Part shown: in pieces, positions 1 through 9,506 of the stretch
Numbering within the stretch: the first letter of the stretch is position 1
Layout of the letters: each line of letters opens with the position of its first letter
Source: Pseudomonadota bacterium
GTDB lineage: Bacteria > Pseudomonadota > Gammaproteobacteria > DASZBR01
Length of the DNA stretch: 58,713 bases
NCBI GenBank assembly: GCA_021777765.1
Contig: JAJYDF010000020.1
Coordinates: forward strand, 1-58,713
Direction: 5' to 3'
Translations under genes and position numbers: made by a program
Notes under the pieces: model-generated
Seen by the model: only the letters and a program-made list of their open reading frames with translations
Told to the model about the DNA's origin: nothing
Databases searched by the model: none

Positions 1-7
1 TTTTTTT

Positions 8-126
8 CCTTCTCCCCGAAGGGGAGAAGGTGCCGAAGGCGGATGAGGGGGTATTTAAAAGTATGATCATTAATTTAAACACACCCTCATCCGCCTTCGG
101 CACCTTCTTCCGCAAGCGGGAGAAGG
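8..126. repeat. Two facing copies of the dispersed hairpin repeat
   Basis: Bases 8-30 are a near-perfect hairpin (CCTTCTCC, loop, GGAGAAGG) followed by TGCCGAAGGCGGATGAGGGG. Bases 83-126 carry the same block inverted, reading CCCTCATCCGCCTTCGGCAC and then a second hairpin. The two copies face each other across about 30 AT-rich bases downstream of hemW. The family recurs at many other gaps in this window. The T and A runs that flank it could let it also end transcription of hemW. Confidence 0.85.
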
Positions 127-135
127 AAAAAAAGG

Positions 136-1281
136 TTAAATAAATATTGCAATTAAATCATTTAAAAATCGTTTACCCAATTTTGTTGTGACTATTTGAT
201 CTTTTATTATTTGCAGTAATTCTTTTTGTTGCGCTTTTATGAGTTGTTGTTCAATAGATGTAATGGGTAAACCAGTTCGTTCTTCGAATAAATTTATCGA
301 AAAAGGTTGTTGTAAACGTAACGCATTCAGCATAAATTCAAAAGGAATTTCTCGAGGGTCAATAATTGTTTTTTCAGCTACAAATGATTCCGTTACTTTA
401 AGATAATTAACAGGGTGTTTTATTTTCCATGCGCGCGTGATTATTTGTTGTTGATGATCTGTAATTTTACTATGGGCTCCAGCGCCGATGCCTAGGTAAT
501 CACCAAATTCCCAGTAATTTAAATTATGATGGCATTCATTACCTGGTTGGCAATAAGCTGAAACTTCGTAATGTTTAAAATGATGATTGATTAATAAATC
601 ATGACCAGTATCTTGAATATTTAATAATGTTTCTTCATCAGGTAATTGTGGGGGATTGTGATGAAATAAAGTATTGGGCTCTAACGTTAATTGATACCAA
701 GATAAATGGGGTGGCATAAATCCAAGAGCAGTTTGTAAATCATAAATCGCATCATTTAATGATTGATTCGGTAAGCCATGCATTAAATCGATATTATATT
801 GTTTAAATCCAGCATTTTTGACAGCAAGGATAGCGTTAATAGCTGCTTCGTCATTATGTATACGGCCTAATTTTTTTAATTTATCTGCTTGAAAGCTTTG
901 AATGCCGATTGATAGACGATTAATTCCTGCTTGATTAAATCCTATAAATCGTTGTTGATCCACTGTACCTGGATTGGCTTCTAAGGTAATTTCTATGTTT
1001 TCTGCAAAGGCAATGCGTTGTTGAATTTGAGATAATAAATTTTCAATGGCTTGTGGAGAAAATAAACTGGGAGTTCCGCCACCAATAAAAATTGATATTA
1101 ATTTTCTATCTTTGACTTGAGGTAAATCATTATCTAGGTCATCTATTAATGAATCGATGTATTGTTGCTCAGGCAAATCGTTTTTTAATTGATGTGAATT
1201 GAAGTCGCAATAGGGGCATTTGCGGACACACCATGGCATATGTATATAAAGTGACAGAGGAATATTGTATGAGAACGACAT
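136..1281 (-). CDS. hemW: Radical SAM haem chaperone HemW (HemN-like)
   Basis: 381 residues, the usual HemW length. The radical SAM cluster motif CxxxCxxC lies at C18, C22 and C25 (WCVRKCPYCDF), and the SAM-binding FIGGGTPS stretch at 65-72. HemW-type proteins were long annotated as oxygen-independent coproporphyrinogen III oxidases, but family members are now regarded as haem-binding chaperones that insert haem into respiratory enzymes. The C-terminal part matches the HemN C-terminal domain in layout. The gene is on the same strand as the downstream-numbered hem cluster but about 350 bases from hemY, so it is probably a separate transcript. The HemW rather than HemN call rests on the N-terminal motif spacing and short length. 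Confidence 0.9.
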   Translation of the reverse strand: MSFSYNIPLSLYIHMPWCVRKCPYCDFNSHQLKNDLPEQQYIDSLIDDLDNDLPQVKDRKLISIFIGGGTPSLFSPQAIENLLSQIQQRIAFAENIEITLEANPGTVDQQRFIGFNQAGINRLSIGIQSFQADKLKKLGRIHNDEAAINAILAVKNAGFKQYNIDLMHGLPNQSLNDAIYDLQTALGFMPPHLSWYQLTLEPNTLFHHNPPQLPDEETLLNIQDTGHDLLINHHFKHYEVSAYCQPGNECHHNLNYWEFGDYLGIGAGAHSKITDHQQQIITRAWKIKHPVNYLKVTESFVAEKTIIDPREIPFEFMLNALRLQQPFSINLFEERTGLPITSIEQQLIKAQQKELLQIIKDQIVTTKLGKRFLNDLIAIFI

Positions 1282-1628
1282 CTTTGTTTTTCAATTATGT
1301 AATAGGATCAGGTTCTCATTTTAGCAAATAACGAATTTCGTGTCATTCCTCAGGGCAAGAGCGCAACTTAACTTCAATCGTAGCCTGAGTGAAGCCAATT
1401 GAAAATTATAATTTATATAAAATAACTTTAATTATTTAAAACTATTATTTAATGTTAAGGTCATAACGTGGGATAAAAATTGATTTCCCGGATTTCAGCA
1501 ATGCAAGAAATTATTAATAGGCAGTTATCATTTCTTAATATTTAAATTATTTTTTTATTTGCTTCCATCCAGGCTACATATGAAATTAAGACGCGTATGT
1601 CTTGTGTCATCCCCGCACACTAAAGAAA
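1282..1628. other. Intergenic region between hemW and hemY
   Basis: About 350 bases with no convincing gene. It holds fragments resembling dispersed repeats: TGTCATTCCTCAGGG near 1340, a sequence like CGTAGCCTGAGTGAAGC near 1380, and TGTCATCCCCGCACAC near 1606. The rest is AT-rich. It should include the promoter of hemW and the end of the hem transcript, but I see no clear terminator hairpin. Confidence 0.5.
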
Positions 1629-2813
1629 TCATTTTTTCTCACAAGCCAACGTCAATCCTTCTTTATATTTTTGTAGCGCACCTTGTGTTTCATTTAATTG
1701 TTCAAGTAATGCTGCAAGTTCTAAATAAACTTCTGCATTAGGCGCAAGCGCTAAACTGGCTTCAAAATAACTGCGTGCTTTGCCCCATAATTGATTAAAA
1801 ATGCATAAACGGCCTAAGGTAAATAATAAACTCGCATTATTCACTTGTGTTTTTAACCAACTTTCTGCGGTTTTTAATTGTTTATCTAAATCTTTACTTT
1901 TTATTTTTCCGTACCAATAAATCAAGGTATTGTCCCATTGTTTTTGTAAAGCATTTTTAAGTAATTGTTCAGCCTCACCCGGTTTATTGGCTTCAAGAAC
2001 ATTGATATAAATAATTAACAGCGTAGGTTGAATGCGAAAATCACGTGGTATGCGATCCCAAACAGCAGACACGTTTTCAAATGTGCCTGTTTTCTTTGCA
2101 TTTAATAACAAACCTTCATAAATTTTTGCTTCTAATTTTTCTAAATCTTCAAAAGATTGCACTTTGTATTTATAAAGTAATGGCAATAATGTTTCTAATG
2201 AGGCCCAATCTGCCAACGCTATATAAACATCTTGTAATAAATGTAAGGTATAAATATGTTTTGGTTCTAATTGTTGCAATCTTTGTAATGTCGCTAAACT
2301 TTGTTCTAATTGATTATGTTCGAATTGTAATCGCGCTTGCGTGATACCCAGTGCTAATTCACTTAATTTATCTCTTGCACGTACTTCTCGTAAATAATCA
2401 TCACGACGTTCAAATGCTGCCTGTCTTTGTGCAGCAAAGGCTGCTGCTAAATAATTAATAATGGGTGCATTAGTTTGTTTTGATGCACGAATTAAATTTT
2501 TTTCAGCTAAACGCCAATCACCTGCTGCTAGCGCAATTAAACCATGATGCGTACGTTGCCAAGCTTTGTTAATGCGACGTTGTTTTGACCAATGACTCAT
2601 GCGGGAAAATAACGTCCACGTTCCTTTGATGATTTGTAAAAGAATATAAAGTGCAATGAAAGAAACTATGATTATCAAGCCGGATAACCAGAGTGGCATT
2701 TGTATCGTCCAATGTTGGAACGCGATCACTAAATAACCTGGATTTACATGAATTTTGATGCCAATCCAAACCGCAGCCAATAATATTAAAAATATAAAAA
2801 TAAATCGCAGCAT
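1629..2813 (-). CDS. hemY: HemY-like membrane protein with TPR domain
   Basis: 394 residues with the layout of the gammaproteobacterial HemY protein: two N-terminal membrane segments (about residues 3-22 and 40-62), then a long helical region of tetratricopeptide-type repeats, clearest near the C-terminus (ASLALAPNAEVYLELAALLE). HemY sits in the hemCDXY cluster and is thought to assist late haem synthesis or its regulation; its exact biochemical role is not settled. It follows hemX with only an 11-base gap, consistent with translation from one mRNA. The protein differs from the Gram-positive HemY protoporphyrinogen oxidase, with which it shares only the name. Confidence 0.85.
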   Translation of the reverse strand: MLRFIFIFLILLAAVWIGIKIHVNPGYLVIAFQHWTIQMPLWLSGLIIIVSFIALYILLQIIKGTWTLFSRMSHWSKQRRINKAWQRTHHGLIALAAGDWRLAEKNLIRASKQTNAPIINYLAAAFAAQRQAAFERRDDYLREVRARDKLSELALGITQARLQFEHNQLEQSLATLQRLQQLEPKHIYTLHLLQDVYIALADWASLETLLPLLYKYKVQSFEDLEKLEAKIYEGLLLNAKKTGTFENVSAVWDRIPRDFRIQPTLLIIYINVLEANKPGEAEQLLKNALQKQWDNTLIYWYGKIKSKDLDKQLKTAESWLKTQVNNASLLFTLGRLCIFNQLWGKARSYFEASLALAPNAEVYLELAALLEQLNETQGALQKYKEGLTLACEKK

Positions 2814-2824
2814 AAATCAGTGCC

Positions 2825-3889
2825 TTATTTGTGTGACTCTGGTGGTGTTGCAGTAATTACCGAATTAATTAAATTAGTAATTGTGGAAAGGTCTGGATAA
2901 GGTTGTTGAAAATGAATTGCTTGCAAAGCATTTATTTCTTGTAAAGAGGTTTTGGTATTAGGCGCATCTTGAATATAGTTTTGTTGTATCCAATTTTTTG
3001 CTGTTTCCAGACTGCTTTCATAAATAGTCTGATTACCATGTATTGCTGCCCATTGCGCTTGTTCAAAAACTAATTGTAAATTTTGTTGTAAAAATAATTG
3101 TTGTTCCGGCATCATAAATTGCGGTAAAGGTTTGTTGTGATAATTAATCACTACCAATTGTTTAAAGCCGTTTGATACGGTATGTATTATTTTTTTCCAC
3201 CAAGGAATATGTTCATTTGTTGCGCTAGTTGTCGTTGCAGAATTATTTGTAGCAGCCGTTTGAATTGGTGCAACTTGTTCTAAAAGATTAACGTTACCAT
3301 GTAATTTATTCAGTCTAGATAATATATCGGCGAGATTAATATCGGGTAATGCTTGCAGTTTAGTTAATGCATTACTTATCGCTTGTGAGATTGGGCTTAG
3401 ACTAGGATCAACTAAATGTGTTAATCGTTGATTGGCTTCTTGTAATAAAATTGTCGCTTCCGATTTTGAATGATTATATTGTAACTGTAAATTAGCGAGA
3501 TTTACTAAATAATTCACTTCAGCTAATGTCCAAACTCTATTTGTGCCTGGTTGGGTTTGAATTAATTTTTGTACACTGGTTTGTAGATCATTAACTGTGT
3601 TTTGTTGTTGTAATAATTGATTTTGTAATTGCATAAATTGTTGTGTTAATTGTTGTGTTGAAGAAGATTGTTGTTGGTTAATAATTTGAAATTGTTGTAA
3701 ATGTTGCGATATTTGTTGTTTTGACCACCAAAATAAATAACCACTTCCCACGCCAGCGAGAATAGCGATCAGTAATGCAAATACAGCAACAGGCATTGCA
3801 GCAGAAGATGGTTTAGGCGGTTGTATCGGTGGTGTGATTGGTGGTTCTACCGTTTTATCTACCGCGTCCGTGGTTGTGGCATTATCCAT
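2825..3889 (-). CDS. hemX: HemX-like membrane protein of the hem cluster
   Basis: 354 residues. A proline-rich cytoplasmic N-terminus is followed by one membrane segment (about residues 32-54) and then a strongly glutamine-rich coiled coil (about 58-105). The C-terminal domain carries the sequence VWTLAEVNYLVNLANLQL, a hallmark of HemX proteins. HemX is often mislabelled uroporphyrinogen-III methyltransferase because in some species it is fused to that enzyme; there is no methyltransferase domain here. Its start overlaps the end of hemD by 8 bases, so the two are probably translationally coupled. Role: accessory membrane protein of tetrapyrrole synthesis, mechanism unknown. Confidence 0.85.
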   Translation of the reverse strand: MDNATTTDAVDKTVEPPITPPIQPPKPSSAAMPVAVFALLIAILAGVGSGYLFWWSKQQISQHLQQFQIINQQQSSSTQQLTQQFMQLQNQLLQQQNTVNDLQTSVQKLIQTQPGTNRVWTLAEVNYLVNLANLQLQYNHSKSEATILLQEANQRLTHLVDPSLSPISQAISNALTKLQALPDINLADILSRLNKLHGNVNLLEQVAPIQTAATNNSATTTSATNEHIPWWKKIIHTVSNGFKQLVVINYHNKPLPQFMMPEQQLFLQQNLQLVFEQAQWAAIHGNQTIYESSLETAKNWIQQNYIQDAPNTKTSLQEINALQAIHFQQPYPDLSTITNLINSVITATPPESHK

Positions 3890-4658
3890 GTTGTTGACCT
3901 CTCCAAAACTTTAAGGTTGATAAGAGTGCCTCATCACTAGCATTCTTGGCAAGTAGGGGAGGCTTAATAAAACCCAGAGATGAAGCAATTTGTGCCAAGC
4001 GAGGGCTGCTGACCAGTAATAATTGTTGAAAAAGCCAGGGTTGTGCTGCTGTTCCTAATAGGTTAATTAAATTTTGTAAACTACTTTCACTGGTACAAAT
4101 GATAAGTGCAATTGATGATGTTTGCCATGACACTAATAATTTCGTTGCATCTATTATTGGCATAACGCGTTTATAAGTTGTTAATTCTTCTGTTATGGCA
4201 CCACGGTTTATTAATGTTTCGCTTAATAATTCTCTGCCATCTTCACCTTTAATGATTAAGATTTTTTTATTTTTAATTTGTTGTAATTGTGGCAAAGCTA
4301 ATAATCCTTCAGATCCAAAATTTTCTTGTGGGTGTATCACGTCTTGAATATTGAATTGATTGAGCAGTGTTGCTGTGCCTGATCCCACTGCCATTACTGA
4401 AATATGTTTGGAAAATGGGGTTCCCGATAATTTTAATAATGGCAATGTTTTTTGAACGGCAGTGGGGCTGATAAAAATTATAATGTCGTATGAATTTATT
4501 TTTTGTAATTTATTTTTTAATGTATCTTGATCAAAAATATCTATTATTTTTATTGTTGGAAAAATGATGGGCATACCACCGATTTGTTGAATTTTCTCGG
4601 CTAAGAGCTTAGCTTGATCTTCTGGTTTGGTGATAATTATTTTTGCGTTTTGTAGCAC
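3882..4658 (-). CDS. hemD: Uroporphyrinogen-III synthase
   Basis: 258 residues, normal for HemD. The enzyme closes hydroxymethylbilane, the product of HemC, into uroporphyrinogen III with inversion of ring D. The sequence is divergent, as is usual for this family, but shows typical elements: the N-terminal IIITKPEDQAKLLAEKI helix, a FISPTAVQ motif near residue 65, VGSGTATLL near 92 and a TSESSLQNL motif in the second lobe. Position between hemC and hemX supports the call more strongly than any single residue. A short copy of the dispersed hairpin repeat separates it from hemC. Confidence 0.88.
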   Translation of the reverse strand: MLQNAKIIITKPEDQAKLLAEKIQQIGGMPIIFPTIKIIDIFDQDTLKNKLQKINSYDIIIFISPTAVQKTLPLLKLSGTPFSKHISVMAVGSGTATLLNQFNIQDVIHPQENFGSEGLLALPQLQQIKNKKILIIKGEDGRELLSETLINRGAITEELTTYKRVMPIIDATKLLVSWQTSSIALIICTSESSLQNLINLLGTAAQPWLFQQLLLVSSPRLAQIASSLGFIKPPLLAKNASDEALLSTLKFWRGQQHG

Positions 4659-4680
4659 TTTATAAACCTCACATTTTCTT

Positions 4681-4704
4681 CCTTCTACCGCAAGCGTGAG
4701 AAGG
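4681..4704. repeat. Short hairpin repeat between hemD and hemC
   Basis: CCTTCTACCGCAAGCGTGAG followed by AAGG is the hairpin half of the dispersed repeat without the TGCCGAAGGCGGATGAGGG tail. It lies in the 49-base gap between hemC and hemD, inside the presumed operon, where it might lower expression of downstream genes or stabilise the upstream mRNA. Confidence 0.7.
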
Positions 4705-4707
4705 ATA

Positions 4708-5643
4708 TTATGGTGTTGAATAAATCTCTTTTAATATTTTATCCGCACCTTGATGTATCAAATCTTTAGCAACTTGTTTTCCTAATTGTTCCGCAGAATT
4801 AAGATCACTGCTTGCGTGCGCAGTTAATAATTTACTTCCATCTGTGCGAGCAACTAAACCCCGTAAATAAATGGAAGAGTTGTTAATTATTTCAGCATAT
4901 GCCGCAATCGGGACTTGGCAACCACCATTTAATGCATGATTCATGCTTCTTTCTGCCTCAACACAAAGTCGAGTATATGAATGGTCAAGCGCTGCTAATT
5001 TTTCTTTTAAGAGATAATCATCACTGCGACATTCAATTCCTATTGCGCCTTGCCCAACAGCAGGTAAACTTTCATCAATGGTTAAATAATGGGAAATCCT
5101 ATTTTCTAACCCCAACCGTTTTAATCCCGCTGCAGCGAGAATAATTGCATCGTATTGTCCGTCATCTAATTTTTGTAAACGCGTGTTTACGTTACCTCTT
5201 AAAATTTCGATTTGAATATCTGGTCGACGTGCTTTAATTTGACAACCGCGGCGCATACTGGCGGTCCCAATGCGTGCACCTTCGGGAAGTGTGGAAAAAT
5301 CTGAATATTGATTTGTAATGAAAGCATCTCGAGGATCTTCGCGTTCACATATCGTAGTAATTTCTAATCCTTCAGTGATATTAACTGGAACATCTTTCAT
5401 AGAATGTACTGCAAGATCGGCGCGATTTTCTAATAATGCTTGTTCTAATTCTTTGACAAATAATCCTTTGCCACCAATTTGTGCTAAAGGGGCGCCCAGT
5501 AATTTATCTCCCGTAGTCGATAATGGAATTAATTGGACATTTAATTCTGGATATAACTTTAACAATTCGGATTTGATTATTTCTGCCTGCGTAATTGCGA
5601 GCGGACTTTTGCGTGTAGCAATTCGGATGGGTGATGAAGTCAT
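4708..5643 (-). CDS. hemC: Porphobilinogen deaminase (hydroxymethylbilane synthase)
   Basis: 311 residues, the family norm. It polymerises four porphobilinogen molecules to hydroxymethylbilane in the cytoplasm. The N-terminal IRIATRKSPLAITQAE, the GKGLFVKELEQALLENRADL stretch, HSMKDVP, and the dipyrromethane-cofactor cysteine in NGGCQVP (about C242) are all present, so it should be active. It is the first gene of the minus-strand hemC-hemD-hemX-hemY cluster and is divergent from dotM, with about 150 bases between them for two promoters. Confidence 0.97.
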   Translation of the reverse strand: MTSSPIRIATRKSPLAITQAEIIKSELLKLYPELNVQLIPLSTTGDKLLGAPLAQIGGKGLFVKELEQALLENRADLAVHSMKDVPVNITEGLEITTICEREDPRDAFITNQYSDFSTLPEGARIGTASMRRGCQIKARRPDIQIEILRGNVNTRLQKLDDGQYDAIILAAAGLKRLGLENRISHYLTIDESLPAVGQGAIGIECRSDDYLLKEKLAALDHSYTRLCVEAERSMNHALNGGCQVPIAAYAEIINNSSIYLRGLVARTDGSKLLTAHASSDLNSAEQLGKQVAKDLIHQGADKILKEIYSTP

Positions 5644-5794
5644 AAAATTTACCTTAATTTAACATACAAAAATTAATCATTCACATGATGTTACTTCACT
5701 GATTATTCACATACAAATGAGATAATTATGCTAAACTTATTATTATAAAGTAATAATTTTTTCTTATTAATTTTATTCATGAGGATGTGAAAAT

Positions 5795-6910
5795 ATGCCA
5801 GCAGCACCGCAACAGTCACAAGGAGATCATTCGTTAGCGCCACTATGGTTATCCATCGGTGCATTCGCATTATTATATTTTATTTGGTATTTCGCCAATC
5901 AACAAATTGTATGGTTCGTTCTTAAAGTAAAATTTGTTGAAACTTTATTTATGAGTTTATTTAGTAGTCAGGCGCAAAACCTATTACAAATCATACAAAC
6001 GGCTCAATCAGGCGGTGTTGGATTTGCTGATTTTGCTCAAATTACTAAAATAGCTGGATCTTATTTTGCTTATCCTGTAGCGGCAATTCTCGTAGTTTTG
6101 GCTTTAATTTTGTATTTTGGTAATCCCATTTCACGTTTCAAAAAAACCTATAACATGAAACGCTTATTTGATGCGGAAAAGTTTAATTATCCACAAATCG
6201 TTCCTGTATCTAATGTTGATTTAGTCGCTGAACATGTCGATAAAGGCCCTTGGTCTATGGCAATGACGCCTATGCAATTTGCTAAAAGATATAAATTACT
6301 GCAGGAAGTTCATACACCTGGAGTAGGGCTCGGTGCTAAAGAAAATATCAGTGTTATTGTTTTAAGAGGCGAAGCGCATCAAGCTTTCGCATTACAGGTG
6401 GGTCCATTATGGCCTGGCCCTGATAAATTAAATATTTACACCAAGGCATTGTTTGCCGCATTTATTGCACGTGCTAACCGCGATAGCGACTCAGCAACTG
6501 CGCTATTACGTAGAATTGCCGCTTCAAGTGCCAGTGGTAAATTGGACTTTTTAGGCGCACAAGAATTATTCGATAAACATAAAAATAGCAAAATTGCACA
6601 ACGTGTTATTGAACGACATGCTTATACGATGACGGTGATGGCTTCCGCAATAATGGCTGCCCGCGAAGATGGTGTTTTAGCTTCAGCTGACTTTTTATGG
6701 CTGAAAGTGGTCGATAGAAGATTGTGGTTTATGCTAAATGCCGTGGGCCGACAAACACCGCATTCTGAAATATCAGGACCGTTTGCACATTGGTTAGCAG
6801 AACGAGAATTAGGCAGAAAAATCAGTACACCCATGGTTGAAGAAGCGGTGAATGCTTTAGATTTAGCGATTAAAGAAGTGATATATATTCCAGATGAACA
6901 TGCAGGATAA
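5795..6910 (+). CDS. dotM: Dot/Icm type IVB secretion coupling-complex protein DotM/IcmP
   Basis: 371 residues, close to the Legionella protein (about 376). Two N-terminal membrane segments (about 15-38 and 90-110) precede a large cytoplasmic domain. In Legionella DotM binds DotL and helps recruit effector proteins with acidic, glutamate-rich signals. Recognisable stretches include GPWSMAMTPMQFAKRYKLL and the C-terminal FMLNAVGRQTPHSEISGPFAHW region (residues about 310-330). A Shine-Dalgarno GAGG precedes the ATG. It is followed 33 bases later by the first dotL gene, the order seen in Legionella icmP-icmO. None of the other dot/icm genes is in the window. Confidence 0.93.
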   Translation: MPAAPQQSQGDHSLAPLWLSIGAFALLYFIWYFANQQIVWFVLKVKFVETLFMSLFSSQAQNLLQIIQTAQSGGVGFADFAQITKIAGSYFAYPVAAILVVLALILYFGNPISRFKKTYNMKRLFDAEKFNYPQIVPVSNVDLVAEHVDKGPWSMAMTPMQFAKRYKLLQEVHTPGVGLGAKENISVIVLRGEAHQAFALQVGPLWPGPDKLNIYTKALFAAFIARANRDSDSATALLRRIAASSASGKLDFLGAQELFDKHKNSKIAQRVIERHAYTMTVMASAIMAAREDGVLASADFLWLKVVDRRLWFMLNAVGRQTPHSEISGPFAHWLAERELGRKISTPMVEEAVNALDLAIKEVIYIPDEHAG

Positions 6911-6943
6911 ACAATCGGAGATGGATCTCCAGAGGTTAATTAT

Positions 6944-9292
6944 ATGATAAGAGGTATAGAAGCATCGCAAGAACAAGATCCGCACAAATTGTTGCGAGAT
7001 ACACGATCCTTAGGGCAGCGTTTTGCGGATTTTTTTAAAAATGCTAATAACGTTGTGATAGTTTTGATTACATTGGCAGCATCGACTTTTATTTTGCCAG
7101 CGGCTTGTGATCTGTTGTTGTTAGTGGGATTGTTGGCGTTTTCTTATAACTTCTTTCGTCACGCCACTTTACCGATGAGGATGCCACTCAGTTCGAAAGC
7201 GCCTGATTATAATGATCCCTTGCCCGGTTCAACAAAACCCAGAATGGGTCGTGGTATCAGCTTTTTTGGTAATGATATTAAGACCAATGAAGAAATTTGG
7301 TTTAATAATGATGATATGCGTACCCACGTGTTGATATTCGGATCAACCGGTAGTGGTAAAACAGAAGCCCTCGTCTCTATCGCATTTAATTCCTTGATTC
7401 ATGGTAGTGGTTTCATCTACGTAGATGGTAAAGGTGATAATTCACTTTTCGCCAAAGTATTTTCAATGTGCCGCGCCATGGGGCGAGAAGACGATATTTT
7501 ATTAGTCAACTTCATGACGGGTGCCCGCGATATTATTGGTCCGCAAGAGAAACGCCTTTCTAATACGATGAATCCTTTCGCCATGGGTTCATCCAGTATG
7601 TTGTCACAATTAGTGGTTAGCCTCATGCCAGATGGTGGTGGCGGTGGCGATGGTGATATGTGGAAAGGCCGTGCCATCGTATTCGTTGAAGCATTAATGC
7701 GTGTTTTAGTGTACATGCGTGATCATGGGCATATCTTATTGGACGCTAACTCGATTCGTAATTATTTTATTTTAGAAAGATTAGAATCCATTGCAATTGA
7801 TAGACAATTTGTCAGAGATAACCAAGAACCAATTGACATGGCCGATGTACCTTTTAATGTTTTAGAACCTATGTATAACTATGTTATTAACTTACCAGGT
7901 TATGATAAATCGAAAAAAGGTAAACAAGTTTCACAAGTATTAGAACAGCACGGATTTATTACCATGCAATTAACCCGTGTATTCGGTTCATTAGCAGATA
8001 CTTATGGTCATATTATTCGTACTAATTTGGCTGAAATTGATTTTAAAGATGTGGTGTTAAATAGGCGTATCTTAGTTGTATTGTTACCCGCTCTGGAAAA
8101 ATCACCTGAAGAATTATCCAACTTAGGTAAGGTGATTATCGCCTCACTGAAAGCGATGATGGCAGCCGGTTTAGGTGACGCGGTAGAAGGTGAATATCGC
8201 GATTTAATTACCCGTAAACCAACTAATTCTCCAACACCTTATGTGTGTATTTTGGATGAGTATGGTTATTACGCTGTAAAAGGTTTTGCCGTTGTGCCTG
8301 CGCAAGCACGTTCATTAGGATTCTGCGCCATATTCGCTGGACAAGATTTACCAGCATTCCAAAAAGCATCTAAAGAAGAAGCAGCATCAATTGGCGCAAA
8401 CTGCAACATTAAAATCTGTATGAAATTGGAAGATCCAACTGATACCTGGGAATTTTTCTTAAAATCCGCTGGCGAATCTTTTGTGACTAAAGTGGATTCA
8501 TTTCAAACACAAGCTGAGAGTGTTACCAATACTTATATGGATGCTAAAAGTGCCTCAGTTGAAAAACGTGCTCGTATCGATTTATTGGATTTAAAAGATC
8601 AACGTGAAGGTGAGGCGCATATCTTTTTCAAATCGAAAATTGTCCGTGCCAAAATGTTTTATGCCGCACCAAAAGCCGTTAAATATATGCGTTTAAATCA
8701 ATATATGAAAGTTGAAAAACCATTAAGTCGGGTATTGTATGACATTCAAAAACATTATGAACAATTCCAAAATGTGTTAGGTAAACCAGAATATTTTGCA
8801 CAAGCCATGGTTGCTAATGAAGAAATTGATGATATTGCGCATGATTTGACTGAAAATGAATTTTTAGATCCTATCGAGCGTAGCATCTCTACGTTATTAG
8901 CCTATCAAAATCGCACGCATGCAACGCGTATTGAAGAACCGGAAGTTGCAGTTCCTGATGATATGTTAAATATCTTTACGGGAATGCGCCTTGTTGAAGA
9001 TGATAAAGCGATAATCGTGGCTGATGATCTATCGCAATTTAGTAAACCATTATTGCCCAGAGGCAACACCAGAGAGCAAGTGGAAAATGTAGAACGCAGT
9101 TCTGGCAAGATGGATAAATATGCAGCAAATATTGCTGATGAAATTGTTAAAGATATGGAAATTGCAACAAGATACCCACCTGAAATTACCGAAAAACCAT
9201 CCACAATGGAATTAGTCGAAGTTGTTAGCGGTTTAGTTGATAGAATTAAACAAGCTCGTGAAGCAACTGTTCCAGTAGAATCTATGGTTTAA
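6944..9292 (+). CDS. dotL: Type IV coupling ATPase DotL/IcmO, copy 1
   Basis: 782 residues, against 783 for Legionella DotL. DotL is the inner-membrane, hexameric FtsK/VirD4-like ATPase that receives Dot/Icm effectors. Seen here: N-terminal membrane region (about 35-75), Walker A GSTGSGKT at 133-140, a Walker B stretch ending in CILDEYGYY near residue 437, and ARSLGFCAIFAGQDLPAFQK soon after. The long C-terminal extension (after about 590), which in Legionella binds DotN, IcmS/IcmW and LvgA, is complete. It is probably cotranscribed with dotM. A second full copy follows 214 bases downstream. Confidence 0.96.
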   Translation: MIRGIEASQEQDPHKLLRDTRSLGQRFADFFKNANNVVIVLITLAASTFILPAACDLLLLVGLLAFSYNFFRHATLPMRMPLSSKAPDYNDPLPGSTKPRMGRGISFFGNDIKTNEEIWFNNDDMRTHVLIFGSTGSGKTEALVSIAFNSLIHGSGFIYVDGKGDNSLFAKVFSMCRAMGREDDILLVNFMTGARDIIGPQEKRLSNTMNPFAMGSSSMLSQLVVSLMPDGGGGGDGDMWKGRAIVFVEALMRVLVYMRDHGHILLDANSIRNYFILERLESIAIDRQFVRDNQEPIDMADVPFNVLEPMYNYVINLPGYDKSKKGKQVSQVLEQHGFITMQLTRVFGSLADTYGHIIRTNLAEIDFKDVVLNRRILVVLLPALEKSPEELSNLGKVIIASLKAMMAAGLGDAVEGEYRDLITRKPTNSPTPYVCILDEYGYYAVKGFAVVPAQARSLGFCAIFAGQDLPAFQKASKEEAASIGANCNIKICMKLEDPTDTWEFFLKSAGESFVTKVDSFQTQAESVTNTYMDAKSASVEKRARIDLLDLKDQREGEAHIFFKSKIVRAKMFYAAPKAVKYMRLNQYMKVEKPLSRVLYDIQKHYEQFQNVLGKPEYFAQAMVANEEIDDIAHDLTENEFLDPIERSISTLLAYQNRTHATRIEEPEVAVPDDMLNIFTGMRLVEDDKAIIVADDLSQFSKPLLPRGNTREQVENVERSSGKMDKYAANIADEIVKDMEIATRYPPEITEKPSTMELVEVVSGLVDRIKQAREATVPVESMV

Positions 9293-9301
9293 TTGATAAA
9301 T

Positions 9302-9345
9302 TATCGTAGGTCGGACTGAGCAAATGCTCAGTCCGACCTACGATA
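9302..9345. terminator. Hairpin between the two dotL genes
   Basis: A perfect 21-bp inverted repeat (arms 9302-9322 and 9325-9345, beginning TATCGTAGGTCGGACTGAGC) with only two bases between the arms lies 9 bases after the dotL copy 1 stop codon. There is no long T run, so it may be a REP-like element rather than a standard terminator. It could separate expression of the two dotL genes. Confidence 0.6.
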
Positions 9346-9506
9346 TTTCATAGTTAATCTCAATTATTATCTTTTTATTTTGCTGTGTGAGCATAATCTA
9401 ATGCATTCACAGGCTACGTTCTTACATTAATTTATGATAAAATAGGCAGCCTTAAGCGTCATGAATCTTCATAACGCTGATTGAGATGTAAGAAGTTGAG
9501 GTTGTT

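Noticed and set aside
8..126. CRISPR array
   Set aside because: The repeats are inverted and scattered kilobases apart rather than tandem with uniform spacers; no cas genes are present.
1559..1741. Plus-strand open frame at the hemY 3' end
   Set aside because: Overlaps hemY on the opposite strand, lacks a ribosome site and has repeat-like sequence at its start.
5644..5794. Specific promoter boxes for hemC and dotM
   Set aside because: The gap is so AT-rich that many -10-like sequences occur; none stands out with a matching -35 box.
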